Positions 52,785 through 60,512 are shown, numbered from the stretch's first letter. The stretch: DNA of 64,000 nucleotides from CAYFIW01 sp964500645 (GCA_964500645.1 CAZCOH010000006.1:4011-68010), one strand, 5' to 3'. The notes: generated by a model not told the origin, from the letters alone. Numbers and translations: made by a program.

Positions 52785-53876
52785 CTAAAGACTCTGTAAT
52801 TTAATTTTCGTAGGTTCCTGAGAGAAATCTTTTAAATAACCCTCAATGTTCATTTTTTCCGTAACCCATCTTTTTAGGATGGTCCTAAATCTGTACTCTA
52901 TAAGCTCGGGGAATGTCATTGGACTCAGACCTTCGCTCGACTCTAGGCCCAAATGTTCTAATACTATTTCTCCGACTAAGCCGTGGCCACCTCTGATGTT
53001 TCCAAGCGCCTTTGAGACAAAAACGTTTGGGACGTATCTTAGAAACCTTTTTTCCTTCAAGGAAGCGTATCCTACAATCAATTCACCGAGTTTTGCTTTG
53101 TCTTGAAGCATTTCGTTAATATTTCCTATTATTCGTACTAAAAGTGCCGTAATGTCCCCATTCATTCTAGGTATCCATTTTTGAGTTTTGGACTCTATAT
53201 TTGCGACCAAAGGTATGTGGTTTGAAGGCATTTGAAAGTTTGATATGGCGTGGGTTATCTGTTTCATTAACCCGGGATCTGATTCAAGTTGTATAGCAGT
53301 TAAATTTCTGAACTGAACTGTGTGTAGGGCTTCTCTCCCTTTGACTTTGCTAAGAATCTTAGTAGTGTTACTTTCCTCGGGGAAAAATCCACGTTGAAGT
53401 TCGTACCAATAGTCTGTTATGCATTCCTGTATCATTCCGTAGGTGGTAAGTTCAATAGGGTGATATCCAGAGCTATGAACCTCCTGATAAGATACACTGT
53501 CGAATGCTTCCTGAACCTGTTGTTCAAGTTCCGATTTATCAATACCGAAGTCTACTAAGATATTTTTAAACGGGTCGGCATGTCCTCTTTCATCCGGGGC
53601 CCAAAATCCCGTGACATAGTTGCTTAGCCAGAATGCACCATGATCTTTAGCTCCTGCTAAGTAGGTGTCTGCGTATTGTTCAGTTAAGGATTCGGTGATA
53701 AAAGAAAGCTTGAAAGTGTCCACTAGGTCTGAGGCAGACATCTTACTCTGAGCAATAATTTCTTCTGGTTTATAGGTCTCAAACATTGAATCTAAGTCAC
53801 TTTGATTTACTGTTTGTAACTTAGGTATTTGTTTGTTTACGTACGACTCCAGTATTTTGGTCGTTACATCATCCAT
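52785..53876 (-). CDS. Acyl-ACP desaturase-like di-iron protein
   Basis: 363 residues, all helical. Helix 'FWAPDERGHADPFKNIL' (~residue 90-105) has the ExxH iron-binding pattern of stearoyl-ACP desaturase (E-E-N-R-H there), and GREALHTVQFRNL (~185-197) gives the second ExxH. EVHSSGYHPIELTTYGMIQECITDYWY supplies further Glu ligands. FA_desaturase_2-like assignment is from these motifs and length. The enzyme would place a cis double bond in an acyl chain using O2 and reductant. It directly precedes a CFA-type methyltransferase, a substrate-supplying order. Its C-terminal ~90 residues are less typical. Confidence 0.75.
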   Translation of the reverse strand: MDDVTTKILESYVNKQIPKLQTVNQSDLDSMFETYKPEEIIAQSKMSASDLVDTFKLSFITESLTEQYADTYLAGAKDHGAFWLSNYVTGFWAPDERGHADPFKNILVDFGIDKSELEQQVQEAFDSVSYQEVHSSGYHPIELTTYGMIQECITDYWYELQRGFFPEESNTTKILSKVKGREALHTVQFRNLTAIQLESDPGLMKQITHAISNFQMPSNHIPLVANIESKTQKWIPRMNGDITALLVRIIGNINEMLQDKAKLGELIVGYASLKEKRFLRYVPNVFVSKALGNIRGGHGLVGEIVLEHLGLESSEGLSPMTFPELIEYRFRTILKRWVTEKMNIEGYLKDFSQEPTKIKLQSL

Positions 53877-53900
53877 TAGTGTTTATTCCTGATTAGTCTT

Positions 53901-54380
53901 CTATTTACATCTGGATTCAAAATCTTTTGCCTTAGAAAGTATGGTTCCGTAGTCAGGAGCGTCACCAGGGTGTTTTCCAACCCACTCAAATAACACATGA
54001 CCTTCAGAATCGGTAAAGAAAACTGCTCTATTTGCCGACCTATAGTTCTCTACTCCTCCAAGCCCCTTAAATTCGACTTCAAATTGATCTATTAAACGTA
54101 GTTCATGATCACTTAGAAGGTCAAAATCGATTGCGTAATCATTCTTCCATTTTTCTAATACGAAGGTGGAATCCACGGTTATTCCTGTAACTTTTGTGAT
54201 TCCGGGATCAAGCTCATCCAAGTACAGGTTGAATTCTGTGAGTCCTAAATTGCATAAATCTGTGAAAGCTCCCGGGAAGAAGCAGACGATGTTTAAAGGA
54301 AAATCTGTATCAATTACAGGACGGGATTTTCGATTTTGATTATATAAATGTATTGGATCAATTTGCTTTCCAATTACCAT
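53901..54380 (-). CDS. Peroxiredoxin (AhpC/TSA-type)
   Basis: 159 residues, usual 1-/2-Cys Prx length. PGAFTDLCNLGL (~residue 35-46) is the PxxxTxxC active site with the peroxidatic Cys. GITVDSTFVLEKWK and FDLLSDHELRLIDQFEV are standard Prx segments, and a final Cys-Lys end might act as resolving Cys. It reduces peroxides, probably lipid hydroperoxides formed under light stress, given its place between membrane protein and desaturase genes of the island. It is predicted to be cytosolic. Confidence 0.9.
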   Translation of the reverse strand: MVIGKQIDPIHLYNQNRKSRPVIDTDFPLNIVCFFPGAFTDLCNLGLTEFNLYLDELDPGITKVTGITVDSTFVLEKWKNDYAIDFDLLSDHELRLIDQFEVEFKGLGGVENYRSANRAVFFTDSEGHVLFEWVGKHPGDAPDYGTILSKAKDFESRCK

Positions 54381-54395
54381 GTTTTAAACCTCTTT

Positions 54396-54935
54396 CTAAG
54401 TTTTGTGAAAAAAAATGACCCATAAAATTGCATCCATAATGAGACAGTGAAATGTTATGGCAGCTAGTCCTGCAAGCGCCACAATTTTTTCCGTAGACGA
54501 AAAATCACTGCCGTCGTAAGTTGCCACACCCAAACATAAAAGTATAAGAGACAATGCCGTAATCCACAAAACTACAACGGTTAATATCCACCAAAAGTTG
54601 CTTCCTGAAATTATGTAAGTCAGCAAAAATGGCATCCAGCAGGCTGCTGATAACAAGAAAATAGCAGCAAGAATCGTTATTGAATGATTTCCAAGTAGCC
54701 AGTCATGACTGAAATGCGTCGCCCCGTCCTTAAATACTGCCATGTAACAAAACATTAAGTAGCCAATTGCGGCTATCAACATTGATACAACAATTGCTTG
54801 TCGCCAGCTCGCACTTACTCCGCCCCACAAAGAATTTCTGTGTTCTGGGAAGTTTCCTATGCCAATAGCATACCCCCCTAAAACCAAGATGCCGCCAATG
54901 ATGTTTACTAAAATGAAAGTCATCTGTGGGGACAT
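54396..54935 (-). CDS. Multi-pass membrane protein, first gene of the island operon
   Basis: 179 residues with about five hydrophobic helices (~5-25, 48-68, 85-107, 115-137, 148-172) and no recognised family. A clear GGAG ribosome site lies seven bases upstream of ATG 54935. It is the promoter-proximal gene of the minus-strand run, and the palindromic operator candidate lies about 40 bases upstream. A transport or lipid-scrambling function is possible but unsupported. Confidence 0.75.
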   Translation of the reverse strand: MSPQMTFILVNIIGGILVLGGYAIGIGNFPEHRNSLWGGVSASWRQAIVVSMLIAAIGYLMFCYMAVFKDGATHFSHDWLLGNHSITILAAIFLLSAACWMPFLLTYIISGSNFWWILTVVVLWITALSLILLCLGVATYDGSDFSSTEKIVALAGLAAITFHCLIMDAILWVIFFHKT

Positions 54936-54975
54936 TTTTCTACTCCAAAAAGTGAGGTGAATTTTTAAAAGGTAT

Positions 54976-54993
54976 ATGTGTTATGATACACAT
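54976..54993. promoter_or_regulatory. 18-bp perfect palindrome in the divergent island promoter
   Basis: ATGTGT-TATGAT-ACACAT: exact six-base arms around a six-base centre that itself resembles a -10 box on either strand (TATGAT on plus, TATCAT on minus). It is 41 bases upstream of the first minus-strand gene and about 150 upstream of the plus-strand gene. Overlap with a -10 element suits a repressor that blocks transcription, and the cobalamin/XRE regulator encoded next door is the natural candidate. Confidence 0.55.
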
Positions 54994-55141
54994 GAGATTG
55001 CTTAAACACAAACAAATGGTTTTCCAATTATCTGGTTTAGTAACTGCTTGAATAAAGTGATTGAGACGCAGTAGACAAGCTATAAGGCCAGAAACTGACG
55101 CATAAACATAGTTAGGTAGAGTAAAGGATCCAGAAGTACAT

Positions 55142-56572
55142 ATGAACGTTTTGATGGTAGGTAGCACCGGGTTTATAGGTAGAGCCACCCTTGCTTATTT
55201 ACAGGGGAAAGGACACCGTGTAGCAGCGTGGGTTAGAGATTCTGAAAAAGCAAGAGATCTGTTAGGTGAAGGGATTAGAATTCTCGGACCATTTGTAAAC
55301 CCGACGGACCTTAGAAAAGAATTGGAATGGGCAGACTGTGTTGTGAATCTTGCCGGGAGACCTTTGGCCGGGGTGAGATGGACCAAAAAAAAGAAGAAAG
55401 ATTTTGAGGACAGTAGAATTGGATTAACCAACATCATTACTGAGGAAATCTCGAATTGCCAAAATCCTCCTAGTGTGTTCGTGTCAGCGAGCGCGGTTGG
55501 GTACTATGGAGATCGAGGATCGGAAGTTCTTACGGAAAGATCATCAAAAGGTGAAGATTATCTTTCCGATCTCTGCTCCAGTTGGGAAGAATCTGCGCAT
55601 AAGGCAGAAAAATATGGGGTGAGGGTATGCACCTTAAGATTGGGGATAGTTTTGGGCAGGGAAGGCGGAATACTTAAACAAGTATTACCGGGATTTGAAA
55701 TGGGTCTTGGAACTTACACTGGGGATGGTAACCAGCAACTATCATGGATACATCTTGCGGACGTGGCACGAGCTATAGAATTTTGTATTTCTGATGAACG
55801 GGTCACAGGCCCGGTGAATATTACCTCTCCCAAACCTAGCACTAGCAAGCAATTTGCCTTAGAACTTGGTAGTGTGACAAATGCGAAGATTGTACTTCCA
55901 ATCGGATCTTTTCCTCTAAGAGTGATTTTCGGTGAAGGAGCCACGGTACTAACGAATAGTCAAAAAGCTATTCCACAAAAATTGCAAGACCTTGGATTCG
56001 AATTTATCTACACAAGTTTGAATGATGTTTTCAAAGACGAAGTAACCCCTGATTCTGTGATTATTCAAAGGGTCAAAGATCATGATTTGCTCCCTAAAGG
56101 AATTAAGGGGGATTACATATTAGAAACCGAAGTCTCTTTAAAAACTGGTTCTGAAGAGACTTTCGGGTTTTTCTCCTCACCGCTCAATCTGGGTCTATCT
56201 ACTCCTTCTTGGGTCGGATTTAAAATAAAAGAAATGCCTAATGAGGTGAGAGAAGGTTCAGTAATTACATATCGTATTAAAGTTGGACCTATCCCACTGA
56301 AATGGAAGACGGTTATATGGGAATGGAATCCCAACGACTCATTTATTGATTTTCAGGAAAAAGGTCCGTACAAAGTGTGGCATCACGAACATGAAATCAT
56401 ACCCAATGGACCTGGCGCCTCTATTATGAAGGATTCAGTCACATACACCATACCGGGAGGGCTTGTGGGCAGAATAATTCATTCTATTTTCATAAAGAAA
56501 ACTCTAATCCGTATATTTGGGTATAGAAGAAGGGTAATTCAACTGAGGTTCGAGAGGGAAATATATGCCTAG
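55142..56572 (+). CDS. TIGR01777-type SDR epimerase fused to an SRPBCC domain
   Basis: 476 residues. Residues 1-290 are the TIGR01777 (YfcH-like) SDR: VLMVGSTGFIGRATLAYL, CVVNLAGRPLAG, VSASAVGYYGDRGSEVL, WEESAHKAE and a C-terminal DUF1731-like end. Residues ~320-476 form a START/SRPBCC-like hydrophobic pocket (ETEVSLKTGSEETFGFFSSPLNL, WHHEHEIIPNGPG). Such a fusion suggests NAD(P)-dependent work on a lipid-like ligand held by the SRPBCC part. Its last eight bases overlap the regulator gene. TIGR01777 genes frequently accompany photolyase/light-response loci. Confidence 0.85.
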   Translation: MNVLMVGSTGFIGRATLAYLQGKGHRVAAWVRDSEKARDLLGEGIRILGPFVNPTDLRKELEWADCVVNLAGRPLAGVRWTKKKKKDFEDSRIGLTNIITEEISNCQNPPSVFVSASAVGYYGDRGSEVLTERSSKGEDYLSDLCSSWEESAHKAEKYGVRVCTLRLGIVLGREGGILKQVLPGFEMGLGTYTGDGNQQLSWIHLADVARAIEFCISDERVTGPVNITSPKPSTSKQFALELGSVTNAKIVLPIGSFPLRVIFGEGATVLTNSQKAIPQKLQDLGFEFIYTSLNDVFKDEVTPDSVIIQRVKDHDLLPKGIKGDYILETEVSLKTGSEETFGFFSSPLNLGLSTPSWVGFKIKEMPNEVREGSVITYRIKVGPIPLKWKTVIWEWNPNDSFIDFQEKGPYKVWHHEHEIIPNGPGASIMKDSVTYTIPGGLVGRIIHSIFIKKTLIRIFGYRRRVIQLRFEREIYA

Positions 56573-57461
56573 TAAGAGCAATGATGAAAAAGATTTACTA
56601 ACAAACAAAATATGTGAAGAATTAGTAGAGGCGATGTTGGAGGCGGATAGAAATCGCTGTGAGTCCCTTATAGAAGGAGCTTTACTTAATAATTTGACGC
56701 CAGTTCAGATTTTTGATTCTGTAATTTCAGTCGCTCTTAACCGGATTGGGGCACTATGGCACAAAGGATCTATTACTATTGCTCACGAGCACGGTGCAAG
56801 TGAGATAGCACAGAATCTTATTGATTTTGTTTCTGATAAAACTCCTCATTTATCATCAAATGGCCTTACTGCTGTAGTGGCGGGAGTGGAGGGGGAACAA
56901 CATGTTTTGGGCGCCAAGTTCTTTTCCGCCTTGCTGGAAGTGGAGGGATGGATTGTGCACTATTTAGGTTCCTCATTACCCAGTGATGATCTGGTGCAAT
57001 ATGTCGTTGAAAAAAACGTAGATGCGATTGTGCTGACTATAGTTCTACCTGACAATATTGATCATGCAGAACAATGCCTAAAAAAATTGCAGAAATTAGA
57101 CTCTCCCCCGGTTGTGTTAGTTGGAGGTGGGGCTGTGATAGGAAAGGAACTAGAAGGAGCTGTAGTTGCAGAGAATTTGGTGTCTGGTCTCACCTTGCTA
57201 GAGTCAAATTTTGGAATGGGTAGTTCTATGTTCACACTAGACGACATTCTTTTGGGTATAGGACAAAACATACAAGACATTAGAAAATCTAGAGGCATGA
57301 ATCAGGGTCAATTAGCCGAGGCAGCAGGCGTTGATAGAGCGTACATAAGTTTAGTTGAAAATGGTAAACAGAACCTGACATTAGCTGCTTTAGTAAGGCT
57401 ATCAGAAGCATTGTCGGTTCCCGTATCTGGAGTCATACCTGTTTCCACCTATAGACGTTGA
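56565..57461 (+). CDS. Cobalamin-binding, CarH-like light sensor with C-terminal XRE helix-turn-helix
   Basis: 298 residues. Residues ~10-90 form the four-helix cap, with W65-H66 and E75-H76 matching the Wx9EH motif of CarH, where W131/H132 and E141/H142 contact adenosylcobalamin. Residues ~100-215 are a Rossmann B12-binding domain with E111-x-H113-x-x-G116, H113 being the expected lower ligand. Residues ~232-292 are an XRE-type HTH (GQLAEAAGVDRAYISLVENG). CarH has an N-terminal MerR HTH instead, so domain order and DNA-binding type differ. In the dark AdoCbl would favour repression, and light cleavage would release DNA. It overlaps the upstream gene by eight bases. A redox/B12-level sensor is the alternative. 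Confidence 0.85.
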   Translation: MPSKSNDEKDLLTNKICEELVEAMLEADRNRCESLIEGALLNNLTPVQIFDSVISVALNRIGALWHKGSITIAHEHGASEIAQNLIDFVSDKTPHLSSNGLTAVVAGVEGEQHVLGAKFFSALLEVEGWIVHYLGSSLPSDDLVQYVVEKNVDAIVLTIVLPDNIDHAEQCLKKLQKLDSPPVVLVGGGAVIGKELEGAVVAENLVSGLTLLESNFGMGSSMFTLDDILLGIGQNIQDIRKSRGMNQGQLAEAAGVDRAYISLVENGKQNLTLAALVRLSEALSVPVSGVIPVSTYRR

Positions 57462-57501
57462 ATTTAGGATTATTTGATTTCCCTAGGGAGTCTAAATAAC
57501 T

Positions 57502-57960
57502 ATGGACTCAGAATTTTTTTTGCCGCTGATAGCCTTGGTGAATGTTTGCATATCTTGGTTCATGGTTGGCCTCATCTGGATAATACAAATTGTCACTTAT
57601 CCGATTTTTTCGTCTGTTGGCGGTTATAAATATGACAAGTTCCATTCAAAGCACGTCTCGTTGATCACTCCTCTGGTTGCACCTTTAATGTTATTTGAAT
57701 TGGCTGTAGCGGTAGTGTTATTGCTTGTGAGTGGACCGTATTGGAATTATGGATATTCTGTTGTAAATCTGGTTTTCCTAGCGATAATTTGGGCATCAAC
57801 ATTTCTAATCCAAATACCGTTGCACGTAAAATTGAGTGTTAAGTTTGAGAAAAAAAACCATACGAGGTTAGTCAGAACAAATTGGATTAGGACATTTGCC
57901 TGGACAATGAAAGGACTTTTATCGACGATCCTAATTTTCAATCTGATTCAGAATACGTAG
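57502..57960 (+). CDS. Four-helix membrane protein of the photoprotection island
   Basis: 152 residues with four hydrophobic helices (~8-30, 53-77, 82-108, 128-148). The N-terminal SWFMVGLIWIIQIVTYPIF and a central FHSKHVSLITPLVAP are distinctive. From memory, similar small proteins sit beside photolyase and CFA genes in other light-response loci, but no function is known. It lies 40 bases behind the cobalamin regulator and converges on a plsY-like gene with stop codons a base apart. Confidence 0.7.
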   Translation: MDSEFFLPLIALVNVCISWFMVGLIWIIQIVTYPIFSSVGGYKYDKFHSKHVSLITPLVAPLMLFELAVAVVLLLVSGPYWNYGYSVVNLVFLAIIWASTFLIQIPLHVKLSVKFEKKNHTRLVRTNWIRTFAWTMKGLLSTILIFNLIQNT

Positions 57961-57961
57961 A

Positions 57962-58549
57962 TTAATTATCAGACAAATTTTGATATTGAAGTTTGAATTT
58001 TATTAACACTGCAGCGGATAATATGAATATGGTCACAGAAAGGAGTAAATCCATATATATCAGCCATCCAGCGACGATTGTGATGAAGAACGCTGATACA
58101 CCAGTGTAACTAGGTTTTTTAGTAAACAATAAAATGAGGGCCGATGGTATTACCGACACTAAGGCTGCTATTGGGATAAGTCCAATACCAGAGCCCATAG
58201 CAGTAGCCATACCGGTGCCACCGGAATTTTTCAGGGGTAAACGAGCTTGATGTCCCAGCAACATAGAAATTGATGCAAAACATGAAATTACGGTTGGCAT
58301 GTCGGTGAAGTTAGCAATCACGATAGGTATTAGCCCCTTTGCCACATCAAGGAAAAAAACTAATACGCCTAAAAATGGCCCGACTTCATTGAAAATGTTT
58401 GAAGCTCCTGGATTTCCTGTTCCTGAGGATCTGATATCGATTCCTACTCTTTTAGTCAGAATGTCGCCTATTTGGACTAGACCTATCAGGTAACACATAA
58501 AAACACAAACAATTATTTGGAATATATGAATTATCGATGTATCTAACAT
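57962..58549 (-). CDS. plsY: Glycerol-3-phosphate acyltransferase, PlsY family
   Basis: 195 residues, the usual PlsY size, with five membrane helices. The three PlsY motifs are visible: RSSGTGNPGASNIF (~residue 36-50), DVAKGLIPIV (~68-78) and GHQARLPLKNSGGTGMATAMG (~97-117). PlsY transfers acyl groups from acyl-phosphate to glycerol-3-phosphate, the first step of phospholipid synthesis. Motif 2 is usually KG-rich with DxxKG, as here. Whether this is the cell's main plsY or an extra copy tied to the lipid island cannot be judged from one window. It is divergent from a small membrane gene. Confidence 0.92.
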   Translation of the reverse strand: MLDTSIIHIFQIIVCVFMCYLIGLVQIGDILTKRVGIDIRSSGTGNPGASNIFNEVGPFLGVLVFFLDVAKGLIPIVIANFTDMPTVISCFASISMLLGHQARLPLKNSGGTGMATAMGSGIGLIPIAALVSVIPSALILLFTKKPSYTGVSAFFITIVAGWLIYMDLLLSVTIFILSAAVLIKFKLQYQNLSDN

Positions 58550-58579
58550 CTCATTAATTATTTTGGATGAATAGTTTCA

Positions 58580-58933
58580 ATGGATAAACACACAAAAGAA
58601 GATCTCATTAGAGATGTTGAATTAGTAGAAATGATATTTGGTATTTTACCTTTAATATTATCTTCTATTATCATCCACTCGGGGACGTTGGATGAACTAG
58701 ACCAATTTTATTTGGATTACCCAAAATATGTTTGGAACACAATTTTTATATTGTTGCCAATAGGTTTTTGGGCATCAGGTTTAGCTTACATCGTTTCCAA
58801 AGTAAACTACATGAGGATCAGGAATTATAGAGCAGTTAATTTACATTTATTAGTTCCAAACTTTTTGGGAATTGCCGCTATTTTATTATTTACATGCGTA
58901 AACATATTCCTTTTCTACAGGTTTTATCTGTGA
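58580..58933 (+). CDS. Small membrane protein of unknown function
   Basis: 117 residues with three hydrophobic segments (~18-36, 52-74, 88-113) and an N-terminal polar helix. No family is recognised. A weakly purine-rich stretch precedes the ATG. It is divergent from plsY (30 bases between the starts) and its last codons are followed after 11 bases by the ATG of the next gene, suggesting a two-gene transcript. Confidence 0.6.
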   Translation: MDKHTKEDLIRDVELVEMIFGILPLILSSIIIHSGTLDELDQFYLDYPKYVWNTIFILLPIGFWASGLAYIVSKVNYMRIRNYRAVNLHLLVPNFLGIAAILLFTCVNIFLFYRFYL

Positions 58934-58944
58934 ATCATTTTAAT

Positions 58945-59322
58945 ATGAAAATTTTTGGCGTATACAATGCTCGCTCTGGTCTCGTTGGAGAGGCAAGCTA
59001 TTTGCTAGGGAAGCTTTTAGGCACAACACATTGTTCATTTTGTGACATAACTCACTCTATTTTTACAAAAAAGAAAGAATGGAAAAATTTTATACAGGAT
59101 TTTGAAATTCCTATATTAGCTATTCACATTAATGAGCAAAACGATGATATGAAGAAAATTACTTTAGGGAGAACCCCTTGTATAGTTTTACAAGAAGAGG
59201 GAGATTATTTTTTGCTTATGGATGAATATTCTTTAACAGAATGTATTGGTGAAGTAAAAAGATTCAAAGAAAAGCTTCACGAGGCGATGAATAATTACAA
59301 ACAATCTTCTAAAAATATATGA
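58945..59322 (+). CDS. Uncharacterised small protein with YNA-SG and CxxC motifs
   Basis: About 125 residues from ATG 58945; the longer frame from 58894 would overlap the upstream gene and adds an unlikely tail. MKIFGVYNARSGLVGEASYLLGKLLG and CSFCDITHSIFTKKKEWKNFI resemble an uncharacterised family I recall as starting VYNADSGL...H..C..C...YG...KKEWK. The CxxC-type pair (C-S-F-C) may bind metal or be redox-active. RTPCIVL lies near the C-terminus. No function is known. It converges on the acyl-CoA-dehydrogenase-like gene. Confidence 0.65.
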   Translation: MKIFGVYNARSGLVGEASYLLGKLLGTTHCSFCDITHSIFTKKKEWKNFIQDFEIPILAIHINEQNDDMKKITLGRTPCIVLQEEGDYFLLMDEYSLTECIGEVKRFKEKLHEAMNNYKQSSKNI

Positions 59323-59348
59323 GAACTGAAGATAAGCTAGAAGATCTT

Positions 59349-60512
59349 TTAGTCTAGAATTGATTTTGCTAGAGCTTCAAGCGCTCTCGCTTCTATCGGA
59401 GGATTTGAGACTCCACTTCTGACATCTCTGAAGAACCTCTCAAGAGGTCTGTTTTTTTCCAGCCCAACGGCTCCTACAATTCGCATGGCGATGTCAGTAA
59501 CACTTATCGCAGAGTCGACACAATTTACCTTAGTAATAAGAACCTCTGGGAGCAAGTCCTTGCGTTGACTTACGTAGTTCTCCCAGTCTTCTGAACAAGA
59601 AAAAAGCGATCTTTGTGCTACCAAAAGAAGAGACTCCATTTTGGCTATTTGTTCACGTATGTGAGGTATCTCCGATATTGTATTTGCAGCACCACCTGGC
59701 CTACGGGTTCTTGCAAACTCAATTGCGTATGATCTAGCCGCATAAGCGATGCCCAAGTTTGCAGCACTTACTAATATAGGGAACCATGCAGCTCCATTAG
59801 GGCCATCATTGATGGGCTTATTTGTATTGGATCTGGAAATAAATTGATCACCAGAAAGGACAACGTTTTCAAAGACAATATCGTGAGATCCACTCGATCT
59901 CATAGACATAGAATCCCATGTCTCTTCAATGGTTATGCCTTTCCCCGACATGTCCACTGATACTCGGGCGGTATCGTTAGTGCCGTCCTCTACTGCCGCA
60001 TAGACAATTGCATTTCCAAGGTCTGGTGCTAAAGTTGACCAAGTTTTCCTCCCATTTAAGATCCATGTGTTCTTTTTATATGGTTCTAATGTTGTTGATG
60101 GTCGGCCACCACCTCTAGGCGATCCTAATTCAGGTTCAGATGCTATGTTGTTAACTAAAATACCTTCTTTCGCAATTTTTTCAAAGATTCTCTTTCTTAG
60201 GCGACTTGGCCATTTTTCTGATTCAACTTCTGTGCCCACGACCATATGGTGCATTCCCACAGAAATAGCAGTGGCCCCATTCCCTTTTCCGATTTCAAAT
60301 TGAGCAAGGGCTAAATCAGTCAAGCCATGGCCATTTCCCCCGAATTGTTTCGGGACAGATGCTTTTATATATCCTAAACTTTTCATTAAGGAAAAATGAT
60401 CGTGAGGAAACGTTCCATCTCGGTCGTGTTTCCCGGCGGTCGAGGAAATTTGATCAGATATTTCTTTAGAAATTTTTATGAAATCTTCTTGTTGCTTATT
60501 CTTTGGCCACAT
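59349..60512 (-). CDS. Acyl-CoA-dehydrogenase-fold flavin monooxygenase-like protein
   Basis: 387 residues with the acyl-CoA dehydrogenase fold: AQFEIGKGNGATAISVGMHHMV, NNIASEPELGSPRGGG in place of the usual TEP motif, AYAARSYAIEFARTRRPGG and GAVGLEKNRPLERFFRDVR. The C-terminal segment SNPPIEARALEALAKSI has no Glu at the catalytic-base position. That loss is typical of DszC/HpaH-like FMNH2-dependent monooxygenases of this fold (group D). I therefore prefer oxygenation of an organic substrate to dehydrogenation of acyl-CoA. It is downstream of CoA-transferase genes by about 110 bases. Confidence 0.85.
   Translation of the reverse strand: MWPKNKQQEDFIKISKEISDQISSTAGKHDRDGTFPHDHFSLMKSLGYIKASVPKQFGGNGHGLTDLALAQFEIGKGNGATAISVGMHHMVVGTEVESEKWPSRLRKRIFEKIAKEGILVNNIASEPELGSPRGGGRPSTTLEPYKKNTWILNGRKTWSTLAPDLGNAIVYAAVEDGTNDTARVSVDMSGKGITIEETWDSMSMRSSGSHDIVFENVVLSGDQFISRSNTNKPINDGPNGAAWFPILVSAANLGIAYAARSYAIEFARTRRPGGAANTISEIPHIREQIAKMESLLLVAQRSLFSCSEDWENYVSQRKDLLPEVLITKVNCVDSAISVTDIAMRIVGAVGLEKNRPLERFFRDVRSGVSNPPIEARALEALAKSILD

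Noticed and set aside
54940..55188. 82-aa minus-strand ORF across the divergent promoter
   Set aside because: It covers the palindrome and the start of the TIGR01777 gene, has no family pattern, and its composition looks non-coding.
56565..57461. Cobalamin protein as a methyltransferase corrinoid subunit
   Set aside because: It has a C-terminal helix-turn-helix and the Wx9EH cap motif, and no methyltransferase partner genes are adjacent.
59337..59352. 16-bp near-palindrome CTAGAAGATCTTTTAG between convergent genes
   Set aside because: It has one mismatch, an AT-rich stem and no T-run, so it is too weak to call a terminator.
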